64,000 nt of DNA, taken from Acidobacteriota bacterium. GTDB lineage: Bacteria > Acidobacteriota > Blastocatellia > Pyrinomonadales > Pyrinomonadaceae. Position numbers and translations under genes: made by a program. The stretch is taken from contig CP065003.1 in the NCBI GenBank assembly GCA_016700175.1, positions 568,001 to 632,000 of the forward strand. Reading direction: 5' to 3'. This document shows positions 49,894 through 58,922 of this stretch, piece after piece; the stretch's first letter is position 1, and each line of letters begins with the position of its first letter. The notes beneath the pieces were generated by a model. The model worked only from the letters and a program-made list of their open reading frames with translations. It was not told the origin of the DNA and searched no databases.

Positions 49894-52506
49894 TCACTCG
49901 TCCGGCGCCCGGACCTCCGTGTTGATCTCGCTTCCTTCCTTCGTCACTATGACCGTCGTAGTCTCGCCGGTCTTGATATAGACGTCGTTGACGACGATCT
50001 CCGGGTCCGCCTTGATCACCACGCGGTAATAACCTTCCGTCAGCTGGAGGTTCGTTGCGCCGGTCACGCCTCTCGCGACGACATTGCCGGTCGCGTCCCG
50101 GACCTCGAACCGGGCTCCTAAAGAGGTCCTCAGCGCCGTCACAAGCTCGTCGGCGTCCGCCGCTTCATGGAACTGTCCCCCGCCTGCGTCCGCGATCTCC
50201 TTTAGCTGGGCGACCGAAGGATCATCCACGGCGAACCCGATCACGTGAAGATTGACGTCGACACCCTGCCTTTGAAGTTTCCGCACTTCCGCAACAGGAT
50301 TACCGCGGCATTGCTCGTTACCGTCGGTCAGCACGATCAGCGTCGTGTCTCCCGAAAATCCTGCCATGTCCTGTGCGACCAGGCGCAGAGAAGCCGCGAG
50401 CGGCGTGATCCCGATCGCGTCGATCCCGTCGACCTGGGCGGTCAGCCTCTGCCTGTCGAGCCTGGCGAAGGGCGACAGCATCTCGATGTCGGCGCAATCG
50501 CCCTTTCTTCGGTGGCCGAATACGCGGAGACCTATTTCCGTGTCGTCGGGCAGTTTCCCGATAAGGTCGCGCACGACCTCTTTCGCGATCTCGATCCTCG
50601 TCTTTTCCCCAACCTTCGCGTGCATGCTTCCCGACGCGTCGAACACAAGCTCGACCCTTCGCGAGGTGACCTCGGCGGGCAGCCTCTCGCCCTGCGCGAT
50701 TAAGTCAAGATTGCCTTTTCCGGTCGCTGTGCCGATCTCCAGACGGTACCTGGTCACCTCGCTGATCTCCTGAGAGATCTGGGCGTAGAAGTCGGTTAGC
50801 TGCGAAGGCTCGGTCGTGAAGAACGATCTTCCGTTTGTCGCCAGAGACCAGTGCCTGAGGAGGTTACGGCCGTTGATCCCTATGGGCTGCTGCTGGAGAA
50901 GGCCCTGTCCTAGCCCGACCGTGTAGATCCGGATCCCCATGTCCTGTGCAAGCTTTGCCCAGACTTCCGAGTACTCCGATGGAGACGTCGTGTCGGCGCC
51001 GTCCGAGAATAGAAGGATCGCCTTGTTGCCGGTCTCCTTTTCGAGCTTCTCGAACGCCTTGAGCATCCCGAGGTTCAGAGGCGTTCCTCCAAGCGCGCGC
51101 CCGGTTTCCGCCGCCGCGGCGCGAAGGACCGCCTGATCACTCGTGAAATCGGTCAGCTGGCCGACGCCTCCGCCTAACGATTCGCAGTAAGCTTCTTTGG
51201 CGCACAGGTCCGGAGGCCCCTGGATCTGCTTCAGCTGATCCTTGAGCTTGTCGGCGATGGCACTAGGCAGTTTCGACAAAAGCTGGTTCGCCTGGCTGGC
51301 TATCTGCTGTTCCTGACCGCCCGCGAAGTTCAGGATCGCGACCCGGTCCTGTTCGTTCCGCTCGGAAACGAACTGCTCGACGGCCCGCCGCAAGTCGTTC
51401 TCGCGGCCCTTCATACTTCCGCTGTTGTCCACGAGAAGAACTATCGACATCCCGGGCTGGAAAAGCCTGAAGTAATACTGCTCGTCTGTGAGGTTCAGGG
51501 AATAGGATTTCTCCATTCCCAGGACGTTTCCGTTTCCGATCCGGTTCAGGACGTTCCCGTTGCGGTCCAGAAGCTCCATGTCGGTCCGAAGGAACGGTCT
51601 CGATTCAAGCGTCAGATTGATTATCCCCCTTTGCTCGGGAGTCAGGCGGAGGCTGAAGTAATCGGCTTCTCCCGATCTTTCGATCTTGCCGCCGATACTT
51701 TCTCCGGGGCGGATCGGGTTCGCATTGGAAGGACTGTTGTTGTCCTCCTCCTCCATGCGATCGACCGCCTTCATTTCCGCTGTCGCGCTGACCTTTGTTA
51801 TCTGCGACGCCTGCTCACCCTCTTCCGAGCATTCCCGGCCTGCGCCTTCAAGCACGCCGCCGAGTATCTTGATCCCTCCGCCGAGGGCTGTCGTTTTGCC
51901 GCCGTTGTTGGAAAGAACACGGATCTTCAGAAAGCGTGCCGTCACGGGCGAGTCGAACCTGAAAGTCTGCGGTCCCCGCGACGCTCCGAAGGTGAACTGT
52001 CCGACCGTTCTGAAGCCCTTTACGGGACTCGTCTCAGAAACCTCGATCTTGAATTCTTTTACCTGTGACTGCGCGCCCGCCTGGGGCGTGTTCCGGGGCT
52101 GCTGGAGCACAACTCCTGTGACCGAGGCCGAACAGATCCCCCGGAACGAGAAGACGAAATCAAGAGGCGCAGCCCCGGCGCCCGTCCAGGCGGCCCTCCC
52201 CGAGCCCGCGGGCGAGATCAGCATCCCCGTCCGTCCTACCTGTTCAGGCGCCGGGTACGAGACCAGCGAGCCTCCGTTCGAAGGATCGGCGAGGTTTGTT
52301 TCTTGTGGGAATACCTGTCCGGCCAGGAGAATGAATAATCCGACTAGAAGTAAGGAAGCGCTTGAGGTTGCGGCCCGAAACCAACCGGCTCGGATAACGA
52401 CAGGCCTTCGGTGAATCTTCGCTTGTCGTTTTTCCGGCGGGTACTCTATCTCGCACCGGTCCTCTGAATAAACCTGCACATCCGTTCGTGTTTGGGGCGG
52501 TCTCAT
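49894..52506 (-). CDS. Secreted protein with two VWA domains and a discoidin-like domain
   Basis: An 870-residue protein. A long N-terminal stretch of about 45 residues precedes a hydrophobic export helix (ASLLLVGLFILLAGQVFPQ). Then follow a beta domain resembling F5/8-type C (VKEFKIEVSETSPVKGFRTVGQFTFG, RFDSPVTARFLKIRVLSNN), a PPC-like segment (GGKIERSGEADYFSLRLT), a first VWA with intact MIDAS (IVLLVDNSGSMKG, about 353) and a second VWA (VELVFDASGSMHAK, about 622), and a C-terminal PEGA-like domain (VVIKADPEIVVNDVYIKTGE). Likely binds proteins at the cell surface through metal. AGGAGG precedes the start. No neighbouring partner is apparent. Confidence 0.85.
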   Translation of the reverse strand: MRPPQTRTDVQVYSEDRCEIEYPPEKRQAKIHRRPVVIRAGWFRAATSSASLLLVGLFILLAGQVFPQETNLADPSNGGSLVSYPAPEQVGRTGMLISPAGSGRAAWTGAGAAPLDFVFSFRGICSASVTGVVLQQPRNTPQAGAQSQVKEFKIEVSETSPVKGFRTVGQFTFGASRGPQTFRFDSPVTARFLKIRVLSNNGGKTTALGGGIKILGGVLEGAGRECSEEGEQASQITKVSATAEMKAVDRMEEEDNNSPSNANPIRPGESIGGKIERSGEADYFSLRLTPEQRGIINLTLESRPFLRTDMELLDRNGNVLNRIGNGNVLGMEKSYSLNLTDEQYYFRLFQPGMSIVLLVDNSGSMKGRENDLRRAVEQFVSERNEQDRVAILNFAGGQEQQIASQANQLLSKLPSAIADKLKDQLKQIQGPPDLCAKEAYCESLGGGVGQLTDFTSDQAVLRAAAAETGRALGGTPLNLGMLKAFEKLEKETGNKAILLFSDGADTTSPSEYSEVWAKLAQDMGIRIYTVGLGQGLLQQQPIGINGRNLLRHWSLATNGRSFFTTEPSQLTDFYAQISQEISEVTRYRLEIGTATGKGNLDLIAQGERLPAEVTSRRVELVFDASGSMHAKVGEKTRIEIAKEVVRDLIGKLPDDTEIGLRVFGHRRKGDCADIEMLSPFARLDRQRLTAQVDGIDAIGITPLAASLRLVAQDMAGFSGDTTLIVLTDGNEQCRGNPVAEVRKLQRQGVDVNLHVIGFAVDDPSVAQLKEIADAGGGQFHEAADADELVTALRTSLGARFEVRDATGNVVARGVTGATNLQLTEGYYRVVIKADPEIVVNDVYIKTGETTTVIVTKEGSEINTEVRAPDE

Positions 52507-52812
52507 AGCTCTCCTCCTGTCGGCGCGGAATTAGCGCAGATGATATCCAAATTGAGCCGATAGTCAAGATTTTGTAATGAAAGGAGTTACAGAAGCCAAG
52601 GATCGCGTGAAAGGCGATCTGTCTCAGGATGTGCCGAGAGACGATTGAGAGAAGCAAGAGGACTCAAGGTCGCGGTTAGCGCGCTCCGAGCGAGAATGCG
52701 GGTTTGGGGGCGGCGGGGTCGGGCGGCCAATTCCGGCAAAAGGCCTGAACCGGGTCGCGGGGATCAGCCGTACGGTCCCACAAAAGCGTTTCCTGAGGCG
52801 GTTCCAACCGTT
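52507..52812. other. Gap without recognised features
   Basis: 306 bp between the VWA gene (leftward, its promoter should lie here) and the end of the MFS gene. No terminator hairpin with a T-run, repeat or RNA stands out. Confidence 0.4.
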
Positions 52813-54240
52813 TCACGTGCTTGCAGGGATGCGTGACAGGGCCGCTCCCTCGGTCAAGTAGGCTCTGACGGCGATCGCAACTGCGGCAGCTATAAGAAGT
52901 GTCGCGAAAGCGAATGTGTAGCGCATTCCGTAAGAAATGGCGGCCGGTCCCGGGTTCCTGACCAGATTCGAACCCGATGCGTACGCGAACACCGCCCCCA
53001 TAAGCGAGCTCCCTGTAATCAGGCCAAGGTTTCGCGAAAGATTGAGCATTCCCGAGACCGCTCCTTTCCGGTCGGCGCCGGCGATCCGCATCACTCCGGT
53101 ATTGTTGGCAGTCTGGAAGGCCGCGTAGCCGATAGTGAGGATGACGGTTGCCGAAATATATCCCGCTAGACCATGGCTCGATCCGAGTGTTGCAAGAAGA
53201 GCAGTGCACGATCCGATCGCGGTCAGTCCGGCGACCGCAATATACGCGGCGCCGACCCTGTCCACGATGCGGCCGATCGGGATCCCCGAAAGCGCCACAC
53301 TGACCGGTCCGACCGCCATTACCATGCCTACCGATGAGACCTCCAGATGCAGAGAGCCGATCAGGTAAAAAGGTCCTACGATAAGCGTGGCCATCAGCAC
53401 GGTTGAAACGAGCGCGCTAGTGACGAGGCCGGCGGCGAGACCGGGCTCGCGGAACAAAGAGAGTTCAACAAGCGGAGATCTGGATCTTTTTGCGGCCAGC
53501 ACGAAAAACACAAAGCCGGCAGCCGAGGCGAGCAGCAAAACGAGGTTGATCGAACCGACCTGCCCTTTTCCGGTGGTCATCGCGAGCGCGTATGTGCCGA
53601 GAGCGAATACAAGAATGATAGTTCCGGGCACGTCGATAGAACGCCGCGTGCGTTTGCCGGAACCCACAAGTGAAGGAAGTTTCACAAGCGCGAGCGCGAC
53701 CGCGAGTATTGCGACGGGCACCTTCACAAGGAAAACGGATCTCCATCCGAAGTGCGAGATCAAAAGGCCGCCGATCGATGGTCCCAGCGCGGTGCCCACC
53801 GCCGACATCGCTCCCAGAAGGCCCATCACGCTCCCGGTCCTTTCCTTGCCAAGCCCTTCTGCCGCAAAGGCCATGCTGAGCGCCATTAAGACCGAAGCGC
53901 CGAGGCCCTGCAAGGCACGTGCGCCGATCAAGAAGGGAAGAGAAGGCGCCACGCCGCAAAGGAAGGAAGCAGTCGCAAAGATGATCAAACCCGCTATGAA
54001 AAGCCTTCTTCCGCCGAGAGCGTCCGAGAGCCGGCCGGCGCTGACGACGAAAACGGTTGCTGCAAGCAAATAAGCAAGGACGACCCATTGCACGCCCTGG
54101 AACGAAGCTTCAAGATCGGCCGCGATCGAGGGAAGCGCTACGTTCGCGATGCTCGTGCCGAGCGATGCAAGCAGCATCGAGAGTGCAAGCACGGCAAGTC
54201 TTCCGTATTCGGAGCGATGAGGTGTCGATGTCTCTTTCAT
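52813..54240 (-). CDS. MFS drug-efflux transporter (DHA2/EmrB-QacA type)
   Basis: A 475-residue transporter with about 14 hydrophobic helices. Seen: motif C-like SMLLASLGTSIANVALPSI in helix 1, motif A GRLSDALGGRRLFIAG, ARALQGLGASVLMALSMAFAAE (motif B), and GLLGAMSAVGTALGPSIGGLLISHFGWRSVFLVKVP, characteristic of the DHA2 family, which exports drugs in exchange for protons. It follows a MarR gene with an ATGA overlap, so expression is probably induced by a compound that releases MarR. Confidence 0.92.
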   Translation of the reverse strand: MKETSTPHRSEYGRLAVLALSMLLASLGTSIANVALPSIAADLEASFQGVQWVVLAYLLAATVFVVSAGRLSDALGGRRLFIAGLIIFATASFLCGVAPSLPFLIGARALQGLGASVLMALSMAFAAEGLGKERTGSVMGLLGAMSAVGTALGPSIGGLLISHFGWRSVFLVKVPVAILAVALALVKLPSLVGSGKRTRRSIDVPGTIILVFALGTYALAMTTGKGQVGSINLVLLLASAAGFVFFVLAAKRSRSPLVELSLFREPGLAAGLVTSALVSTVLMATLIVGPFYLIGSLHLEVSSVGMVMAVGPVSVALSGIPIGRIVDRVGAAYIAVAGLTAIGSCTALLATLGSSHGLAGYISATVILTIGYAAFQTANNTGVMRIAGADRKGAVSGMLNLSRNLGLITGSSLMGAVFAYASGSNLVRNPGPAAISYGMRYTFAFATLLIAAAVAIAVRAYLTEGAALSRIPAST

Positions 54241-54662
54241 AGGGCCTCATCGCCGAGGGCGTTTCGAAGTATTGCGGCGACCGCGCCGGCATCCTCTTGC
54301 GAGAGGGTACCGAAGAATCCCTCGATCATCTGAGCTCTGGCTCTTGAAAGCCTTGTCACTGCCTGTCTCCCTTTCGCGGTCAGGCGGACGTTCCGCGCGC
54401 GTTTGTCGCTCTGGCTCGTGCTCCTCTTGACGAGCTCCTTCTTCTCGAGTCCGTTGAGCGCGCGGCCTACGTTGCTCCGGTCCACGAACACCGCATTTGA
54501 AAGCGCATCCTGGCGGGCCTCTCCCTGGTTGCGATCGAGAAGCCTCAAGAGGCGGGCCTCGGTATGGTTGAGCCCAAGTGCGGAAAAGTGCTTTTCTGCG
54601 GCCTGATAACGTCTCCGGCAGAGTACACCTATCAGTTCGAATAACTCGTTAAATCTGTCCAT
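54237..54662 (-). CDS. MarR-family transcriptional regulator
   Basis: A 141-residue regulator with the MarR winged helix: LGLNHTEARLLRLLDRNQGEARQDALSNAVFVDRSNVGRALNGLEKKELVKRSTSQSDKRARNVRLTAKGRQAV. The D-K-R wing motif is present. The ATG at 54662 is chosen because AGGAGG lies 5 nt upstream and the protein then starts like MarR. It overlaps the MFS gene by 4 bp and presumably represses the pair. Confidence 0.93.
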   Translation of the reverse strand: MDRFNELFELIGVLCRRRYQAAEKHFSALGLNHTEARLLRLLDRNQGEARQDALSNAVFVDRSNVGRALNGLEKKELVKRSTSQSDKRARNVRLTAKGRQAVTRLSRARAQMIEGFFGTLSQEDAGAVAAILRNALGDEAL

Positions 54663-54711
54663 CGGTCCCTCCTCACGGTCGTTGATCTGTCGCGCACTCC
54701 ATACGATACAT

Positions 54712-54743
54712 ATAAGATGCGTGCGCACGCAAGTAAGATACGA
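54712..54743 (-). promoter_or_regulatory. Promoter and operator of marR-MFS operon
   Basis: TGCGTGCGCACGCA (54718-54731) is a perfect 14 bp palindrome. On the minus strand it is flanked by TTACTT (weak -35) and TATATG (weak -10), spacing 16, so a bound MarR would block RNA polymerase. The remaining 270 bp up to the island boundary show only CATTGACCATTGG-type words. Confidence 0.55.
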
Positions 54744-54999
54744 AAAGAAACCCGGATGTGCAAGTCGGAAATAGCAGGGAACCGAAGGCGATCTGCGTCA
54801 CGGCGGCGGAAAATTGGAAGGACAGTGAGGGAGGGGATTAGCTCGAGTAAGGCGTGTGGGCGGATCTCCGGAAACAAGGTGCCGGAAAAGCATCGACCCG
54901 CCACGGTTTGGGCGAGTCGACGTTTATGACCGGAATCGCGGCTTGATCGCATTCCGTGCGCCCATTGACCATTGGTCGATTATCGATGGGCTTTGATCC

Positions 55000-55017
55000 G
55001 GTACACCCTGCAGGACT
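55000..55017 (+). repeat. Left copy of the tRNA-Arg 3' end (att-like direct repeat)
   Basis: GGTACACCCTGCAGGACT, identical over 18 bp and in the same orientation to 58847-58864 inside tRNA-Arg. The match covers most of the acceptor end and one side of the T-arm and then stops abruptly, as expected for the displaced half of an integration site. The stop codon of the caspase-like gene overlaps its last two bases. Confidence 0.75.
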
Positions 55018-57063
55018 ACCGCGGCTTGTTTCCGGCGGTTTCATACATCTGAGGGTCCTGACTGCGGCCGCGAAGCCATCCGTCGACAAGTCCTCCGAAC
55101 TGATCTTCTGTTTCTTCAAAAACTAGCTTCGACGCGCTCCTGTACTCTTCCGTGCTTATTCGGCCGTCCTTGTCCGAGTCCACGCGCGCTCCCTTTATCT
55201 CGTCTCTGAATTCCTTGACGAAGATCTGCGTGAACAATCCGCCTGGATCCTTCGCGTCTCCCCGGCCAAGGTCACCCCATAAAAAACTGATCTCAGAGTC
55301 TGTATTGAAGTTACTCTCCTGATCGCGCCTGGTTGCGGTGATAAGCATCAAGTTTTGGTTCGCGGAGAGGTAATCGGCTATCGGAGGCCCGCTCCACTCG
55401 GGCGACGTCCCTTTCGCTGCATCGATGAGAAGACCGGACATGCACATATCCAGGATCACTTGTACAAAGCCCGCTTTTGCATTTCGCAGCATGTACAAAA
55501 GCCCCGGGCCAGAATCGTATTTGTCGGCCACCCATGTCTTGTTGCTCTTCAGATTCGAAATGCTGAATGGATGGTATTCGGTCTTTCGCCCCAGGATCGT
55601 GGCTGGATGTTTGTAGTTGATCTCACCGTCTGTGTAGTAGTCAGGGCCCCGAACTCTTCCGTCTACCACTCCCAACGTGTGGGCGGTTAAGTAAACGACG
55701 AAAGTGTCGCACTCACTGACCGAGGCGGCCGCCTCACGTATCTTAGTCCTTAGTTCTTCTATCGGATTCAATGTCCAGTTGAGCTCTTCGACCGTGTCGA
55801 ACTTAAGTGACGCCAGGAGGACCTTCATCTTGTTGACGCTGTACTCGTACGCCAAGTCTCTGCCCGCATTTATCACCAAAGCCACCTTCTTTGAATCCGT
55901 GCATTCCCGACGATCTTTTCTTCCGGCTGCCCGGTATTCCGCATTTCTAAAGTCAACGCTACTTGCATATCGCGCGCGGGGCAGCCGAAACAGGCTTGCC
56001 TCGATGGGACCGGGACCTGACGGCAGGATCAGGTTGAAATTCGGCCGCACGATCGGCTTTGAGGTCGGAACGGCTCTTGTCGGGTGCACGAGGTCTGGGG
56101 ATTCGAGGCGCTCTTCGATCGTGCCAAACCATTCGTTTGCTTCCCCATTTTCATTCTCCGGCAACGAGACCAGGGGCGGCGAACTCTCCCACTCGCGAGC
56201 GATGATCTTCTGATCTTCCTCATCTACGACGACAAAAAGTACCGGATGCATGTACATCGCCGAGGGCACCAGATCGACAAAAAAGAAGCAGCCCGGCTTT
56301 TCAAACCTAAAAACCTCCGGCCTTCGCAGATCGCCTCTGTAAATGACTGACCCGATCGGTAAGGGTTTGGGCTGACCGAAGACATATACCAAGCGGTCGC
56401 CAAACTCCCGTTCGACGATCTCCTTTTTGACGAATTCATTGCTTTTTTCGCAGGTGTCATTCCGGGTCAGATAGAAGCTTCGGGTGATCGCTTCCGGTTG
56501 CGCGGCCGTAAAGGCCTTGTCGCCGACCGTGTAAGAAGGTGTGAATGCGGTGACGAGAAGGAGGTTTTTCCGCAACGGCCTAATGTTGTACCGGTAGGGA
56601 ACATTGATCTCCGGCGCTGCCCTTAGCTGCCTGGGAAGAACATCCGGCGCGGGTTTATCGGGGCCGGTGGATATGAACTTGCCCGGAAAGCAGAGCGCCT
56701 TCGTGCTGCACTCCACCTTCACATCGAACCCGGAAGGATCGAAGGTGCCTGTGAACACTGGTGTTCGCCCCGGTCTTGCCGGTCCGAACTCCTTTTGCTC
56801 AAAATCGCTCAGTTTGAGATCCACCGAGACTGAGTTCCCGGCGCCTTTCGTGATGTAGGTGTGAGCCAGACCCCCTTTTCATCTCGCTTTTCGGGCCATC
56901 TTTCCCAACGGCCCTGTAGATCCTCGATCGTAAAGTCTTTGGGCGCCTGGGCATTGGTATTCGCGCCGGCCAGCGCAACGAACAAACCGAGAAGTAGGAA
57001 AAGACGGGACTTGAAAAGGAAGTGTGATCTCCGCCGGGATCTGTCGGTAGATTTTTTATTCAT
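55016..57063 (-). CDS. Secreted caspase-like peptidase with EF-hand, frame broken or shifted (-1)
   Basis: Two overlapping frames make one protein of about 682 residues. The first (57063 to 56809) gives signal peptide FLLLGLFVALAGANTNAQ and EDLQGRWERWPEKRDEKG; the second continues from LAHTYITKGAGNSVSVDLK to 55016. They join by -1 at A_AAG_GGG (56878-56872), within the run AAAAGGGGG. The long part has a domain resembling the caspase/C14 fold: VALVINAGRD, His in FVVYLTAHTLG (H382 counted from 56824) and Cys in VILDMCMSGLL (C461), followed by a canonical EF-hand DSDKDGRISTEEY. The N-terminal 300 residues are unrecognised. The His-Cys spacing is longer than in typical caspases. Sequencing indel, pseudogene or programmed shift are all possible. 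Confidence 0.65.
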
Positions 57064-57151
57064 CGGAAGATGGGTGCAAGAGGAACCGGTTTGGCGGAGA
57101 TGTTAAACGGCTCGCAGCGAAGCAGTCAAGATTTTCGGGTTTGAATAGCCG

Positions 57152-57161
57152 GGGGGGGGGC
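57152..57161 (+). other. Run of ten G
   Basis: A G10 tract just before the transposase remnant. In a GC-rich genome this is unusual and may be a sequencing or assembly weak point. The truncation of the transposase coincides with it. Confidence 0.7.
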
Positions 57162-57188
57162 GATCATGTTGGCAGAGGGGGCTTCTGG

Positions 57189-57458
57189 GGCTTGGACGAG
57201 GCGCACGAGTTCTCGAAGTCGTTCTTCTCGTGGTACAACCACGAACACGCCCATTCGGGAATCGCGTACCTGACGCCGGCAACGGTCCACTTCGGCGAGG
57301 CTGAGAAGGTAGTCGCCCGCCGGCAGCGGACGATGGACGAGATCTATGAGAGGCATCCCGAGAGGTTCGTACGAGGAAGGCCGGTCGACCCGATCCTTCC
57401 GAAGGAGGTCAGGATCAACCGGCGAAAAATCGAAAAAGAGAGCGAAAATGCTCCCTAA
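57189..57458 (+). pseudogene. IS3-family transposase (OrfB integrase core), C-terminal remnant
   Basis: Only about 90 residues remain: EFSKSFFSWYNHEHAHSGIA, YLTPATVHFGEAEKVVARRQ, then DEIYERHPERFVRGRP. This is the end of the rve integrase core of IS3-type transposases, including the last catalytic region, but the D,D part and the N-terminus are absent. The frame opens only 15 codons further upstream, into the G-run. Downstream lies TGTCCCGGTTTTATTGACAC (57475-57494), which looks like an IS right end. So the element was cut on its left side. Not functional. Confidence 0.85.
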
Positions 57459-57474
57459 TTTCTGAGACCAAAGT

Positions 57475-57505
57475 GTCCCGGTTTTATTGACACGTACCGA
57501 TTCGG
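57475..57505 (+). mobile_element. Possible right end of the IS remnant
   Basis: TGTCCCGGTTTTATTGACAC, 17 bp after the transposase stop codon. IS3-type elements often end with TGTC/TGAC-rich terminal inverted repeats. The left end is missing in the window, so the inverted repeat cannot be paired. Confidence 0.35.
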
Positions 57506-57562
57506 TTGAATATCCGATGATTAATCTGGGCAGCATTGCTTTCCAGACTTTAGCTGAAGTTC

Positions 57563-58156
57563 TTAATGATCACTACCGTACTCTGCTGCCTCTTCTTCCG
57601 AAATCCGTTCGTAGTGGCGACCGGTGTAGCTTCCATCGAAAATGTAATCAGTGAAAAGTTTCATCGGTTTCGTGTCGGTTACCCAAAAAGGGCGGCGATT
57701 TGGAGTCTCAGGTGGGTCCTGCACCTGCCATCTAAAATCGGCCAACTCACGCTTAAACTCCTTTCCAGCTTCGGGCAACTTTACTGTGAAATGGACGGTG
57801 CCAGGACCAAGGCAATCGTCACCGGTCACTTTTGTCGCAACCATCTCTCGCTCTCGAACCTCGATTCTTACAATTTGCGCGACGGACTCTCTTCCATAGC
57901 AGCCAATGCCGGTAACTTTCCAAAGACCTTCCAGTTCCTTATAGTCCCTGATTGGCTTCAACTCGCTGAAGTCCTTCTTTAGTCTTTCGTCCAGTAATTT
58001 GTCCTGAGCAGTTGCCGAGACCGCTGAAACAAGTACTAATCCGAAAATCATCAGGAAACCTCCTGCCGCGCCGAAAAAACTCAAAAGCCCAAATCGGTTT
58101 CGACGAAACCCGTAAACCGTGATCTTTCGAATTCGATCGAAATCAAACTTCTGCAT
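57563..58156 (-). CDS. Membrane-anchored or secreted protein of unknown function (island)
   Basis: A 197-residue protein. About 15 residues of basic N-terminus are followed by a hydrophobic helix (LLSFFGAAGGFLMIFGLVLVSAVSATAQ) that acts as signal peptide or anchor. The rest (YKELEGLWKVTGIGCYGRES, REMVATKVTGDDCLGPGTVHF, ADFRWQVQDPPE) is beta-rich, with W, G and two Cys in places that recall lipocalin-like domains. No family is assigned. The start at 58156 has GGAGG 7 nt upstream. The LEGLWKV phrase is faintly like EDLQGRWERW in the caspase-like neighbour, so both may share a small N-terminal module. Confidence 0.6.
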   Translation of the reverse strand: MQKFDFDRIRKITVYGFRRNRFGLLSFFGAAGGFLMIFGLVLVSAVSATAQDKLLDERLKKDFSELKPIRDYKELEGLWKVTGIGCYGRESVAQIVRIEVREREMVATKVTGDDCLGPGTVHFTVKLPEAGKEFKRELADFRWQVQDPPETPNRRPFWVTDTKPMKLFTDYIFDGSYTGRHYERISEEEAAEYGSDH

Positions 58157-58845
58157 TTGTAACCTCCAAAACTCTTCACCACTATCAGCCAATGCCAGAG
58201 TCCGGGAATTGACAAGACCCTATCAGAATATGGTCCAGGGAGAAAGGGGTGAATTCTGCTTCATAAGCCATTTAGATTAACTCCCGAAACATTCGGGTGA
58301 CGCGATTTGCTCCCCCCATTTGCGCAAAAGGATTCGATACCACGCTTCAAGAGGATGGAGCGGGTCGCTTCACGACCAACCTAGACGTTACCCAATCATC
58401 GGCGACTTAGTGGCGAAGTCTGCGGTTGCTAGTCCCCTGATCCCAACCAATCCCGAGGCCCATCTTGAACCGAATTGGTTTCCTGGTCGGGATCAAGAGT
58501 GGTTAGCCTCCTAAAAGAGGATTTGGGACAAGCTAACGAAATGACAAACAAGCAGGATTGGGAGGAATCAAGAGTCACATAGCATTGATATGGCGACTAG
58601 GTGTGTAGTGAAAAATGTAGTGACTCCCTGCGGTTCTGGACTTTCACGGATACGCTCATCCGCCCTCGTTCCGTCAAAATTGGACTATATCCGTGAGTGA
58701 CAATCAGTAAAATTTGGCTGAATTGAATTTGTAAGCATCAACGCAGGAGATTGGATTAGTCTTATTTCCTACTTTATCTGGTGGGAATTTGGGTAGGACA
58801 ACTAATAGGGCGACCGTTTTGGTCGCCCTAACTTATTGTAAATAA
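58157..58845. other. Gap next to tRNA-Arg, apparently decayed DNA
   Basis: 689 bp, richer in A+T than the surroundings, with stops in all frames every few dozen codons. The only frame above 60 codons (58320-58514) has no recognisable content. No integrase motif is readable. A perfect hairpin AGGGCGACC-GTTTT-GGTCGCCCT at 58807-58829 lies just 3' of tRNA-Arg and may terminate it. Confidence 0.45.
58807..58829 (-). terminator. Hairpin downstream of tRNA-Arg
   Basis: Nine perfect pairs (AGGGCGACC/GGTCGCCCT), five-base loop. On the minus strand it lies 17 bp after the tRNA 3' end and is followed by ATTAGTTGT, not a clean T-run, so termination efficiency is uncertain. Confidence 0.55.
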
Positions 58846-58922
58846 TGGTACACCCTGCAGGACTCAAACCTGCGACCTTCTGATCCGAAGTCAGACGCTC
58901 TATTCAACTGAGCTAAGGGTGC
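58846..58922 (-). tRNA. tRNA-Arg (anticodon TCG)
   Basis: A full cloverleaf on the minus strand: acceptor GCACCCT with AGGGTGT, D-arm GCTC/GAGC, anticodon stem TCTGA/TCAGA with loop CTTCGGA (anticodon TCG, reading CGA), T-arm GCAGGTTTGAGTCCTGC. CCA is encoded. Its 3' part is repeated at 55000-55017. Confidence 0.94.

Larger units (their letters stand above)
55000..58864. mobile_element. Candidate genomic island at tRNA-Arg (3.85 kb)
   Basis: The segment is bounded by the 18 bp direct repeat of the tRNA-Arg 3' end. Contents: a frameshifted secreted caspase-like gene, an IS3-type transposase remnant, a secreted protein of unknown function and about 690 bp without a gene next to the tRNA. Composition is less GC-rich than the surroundings, especially on the right. 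No integrase gene is seen; the gap at 58157-58845 is where one would be expected and may hold its ruins. Alternatives are a deletion product of a larger island or a chance duplication of the tRNA end, which I judge unlikely for 18 exact bases. Confidence 0.6.

Noticed and set aside
57126..57536. Minus-strand frame opposite the transposase remnant
   Set aside because: The plus-strand frame has clear IS3 integrase-core phrases, the minus strand none.
58320..58514. 64-codon frame in the gap next to tRNA-Arg, considered as integrase remnant
   Set aside because: No tyrosine recombinase motif (R..HxxR..Y) and no similarity that I can recognise.
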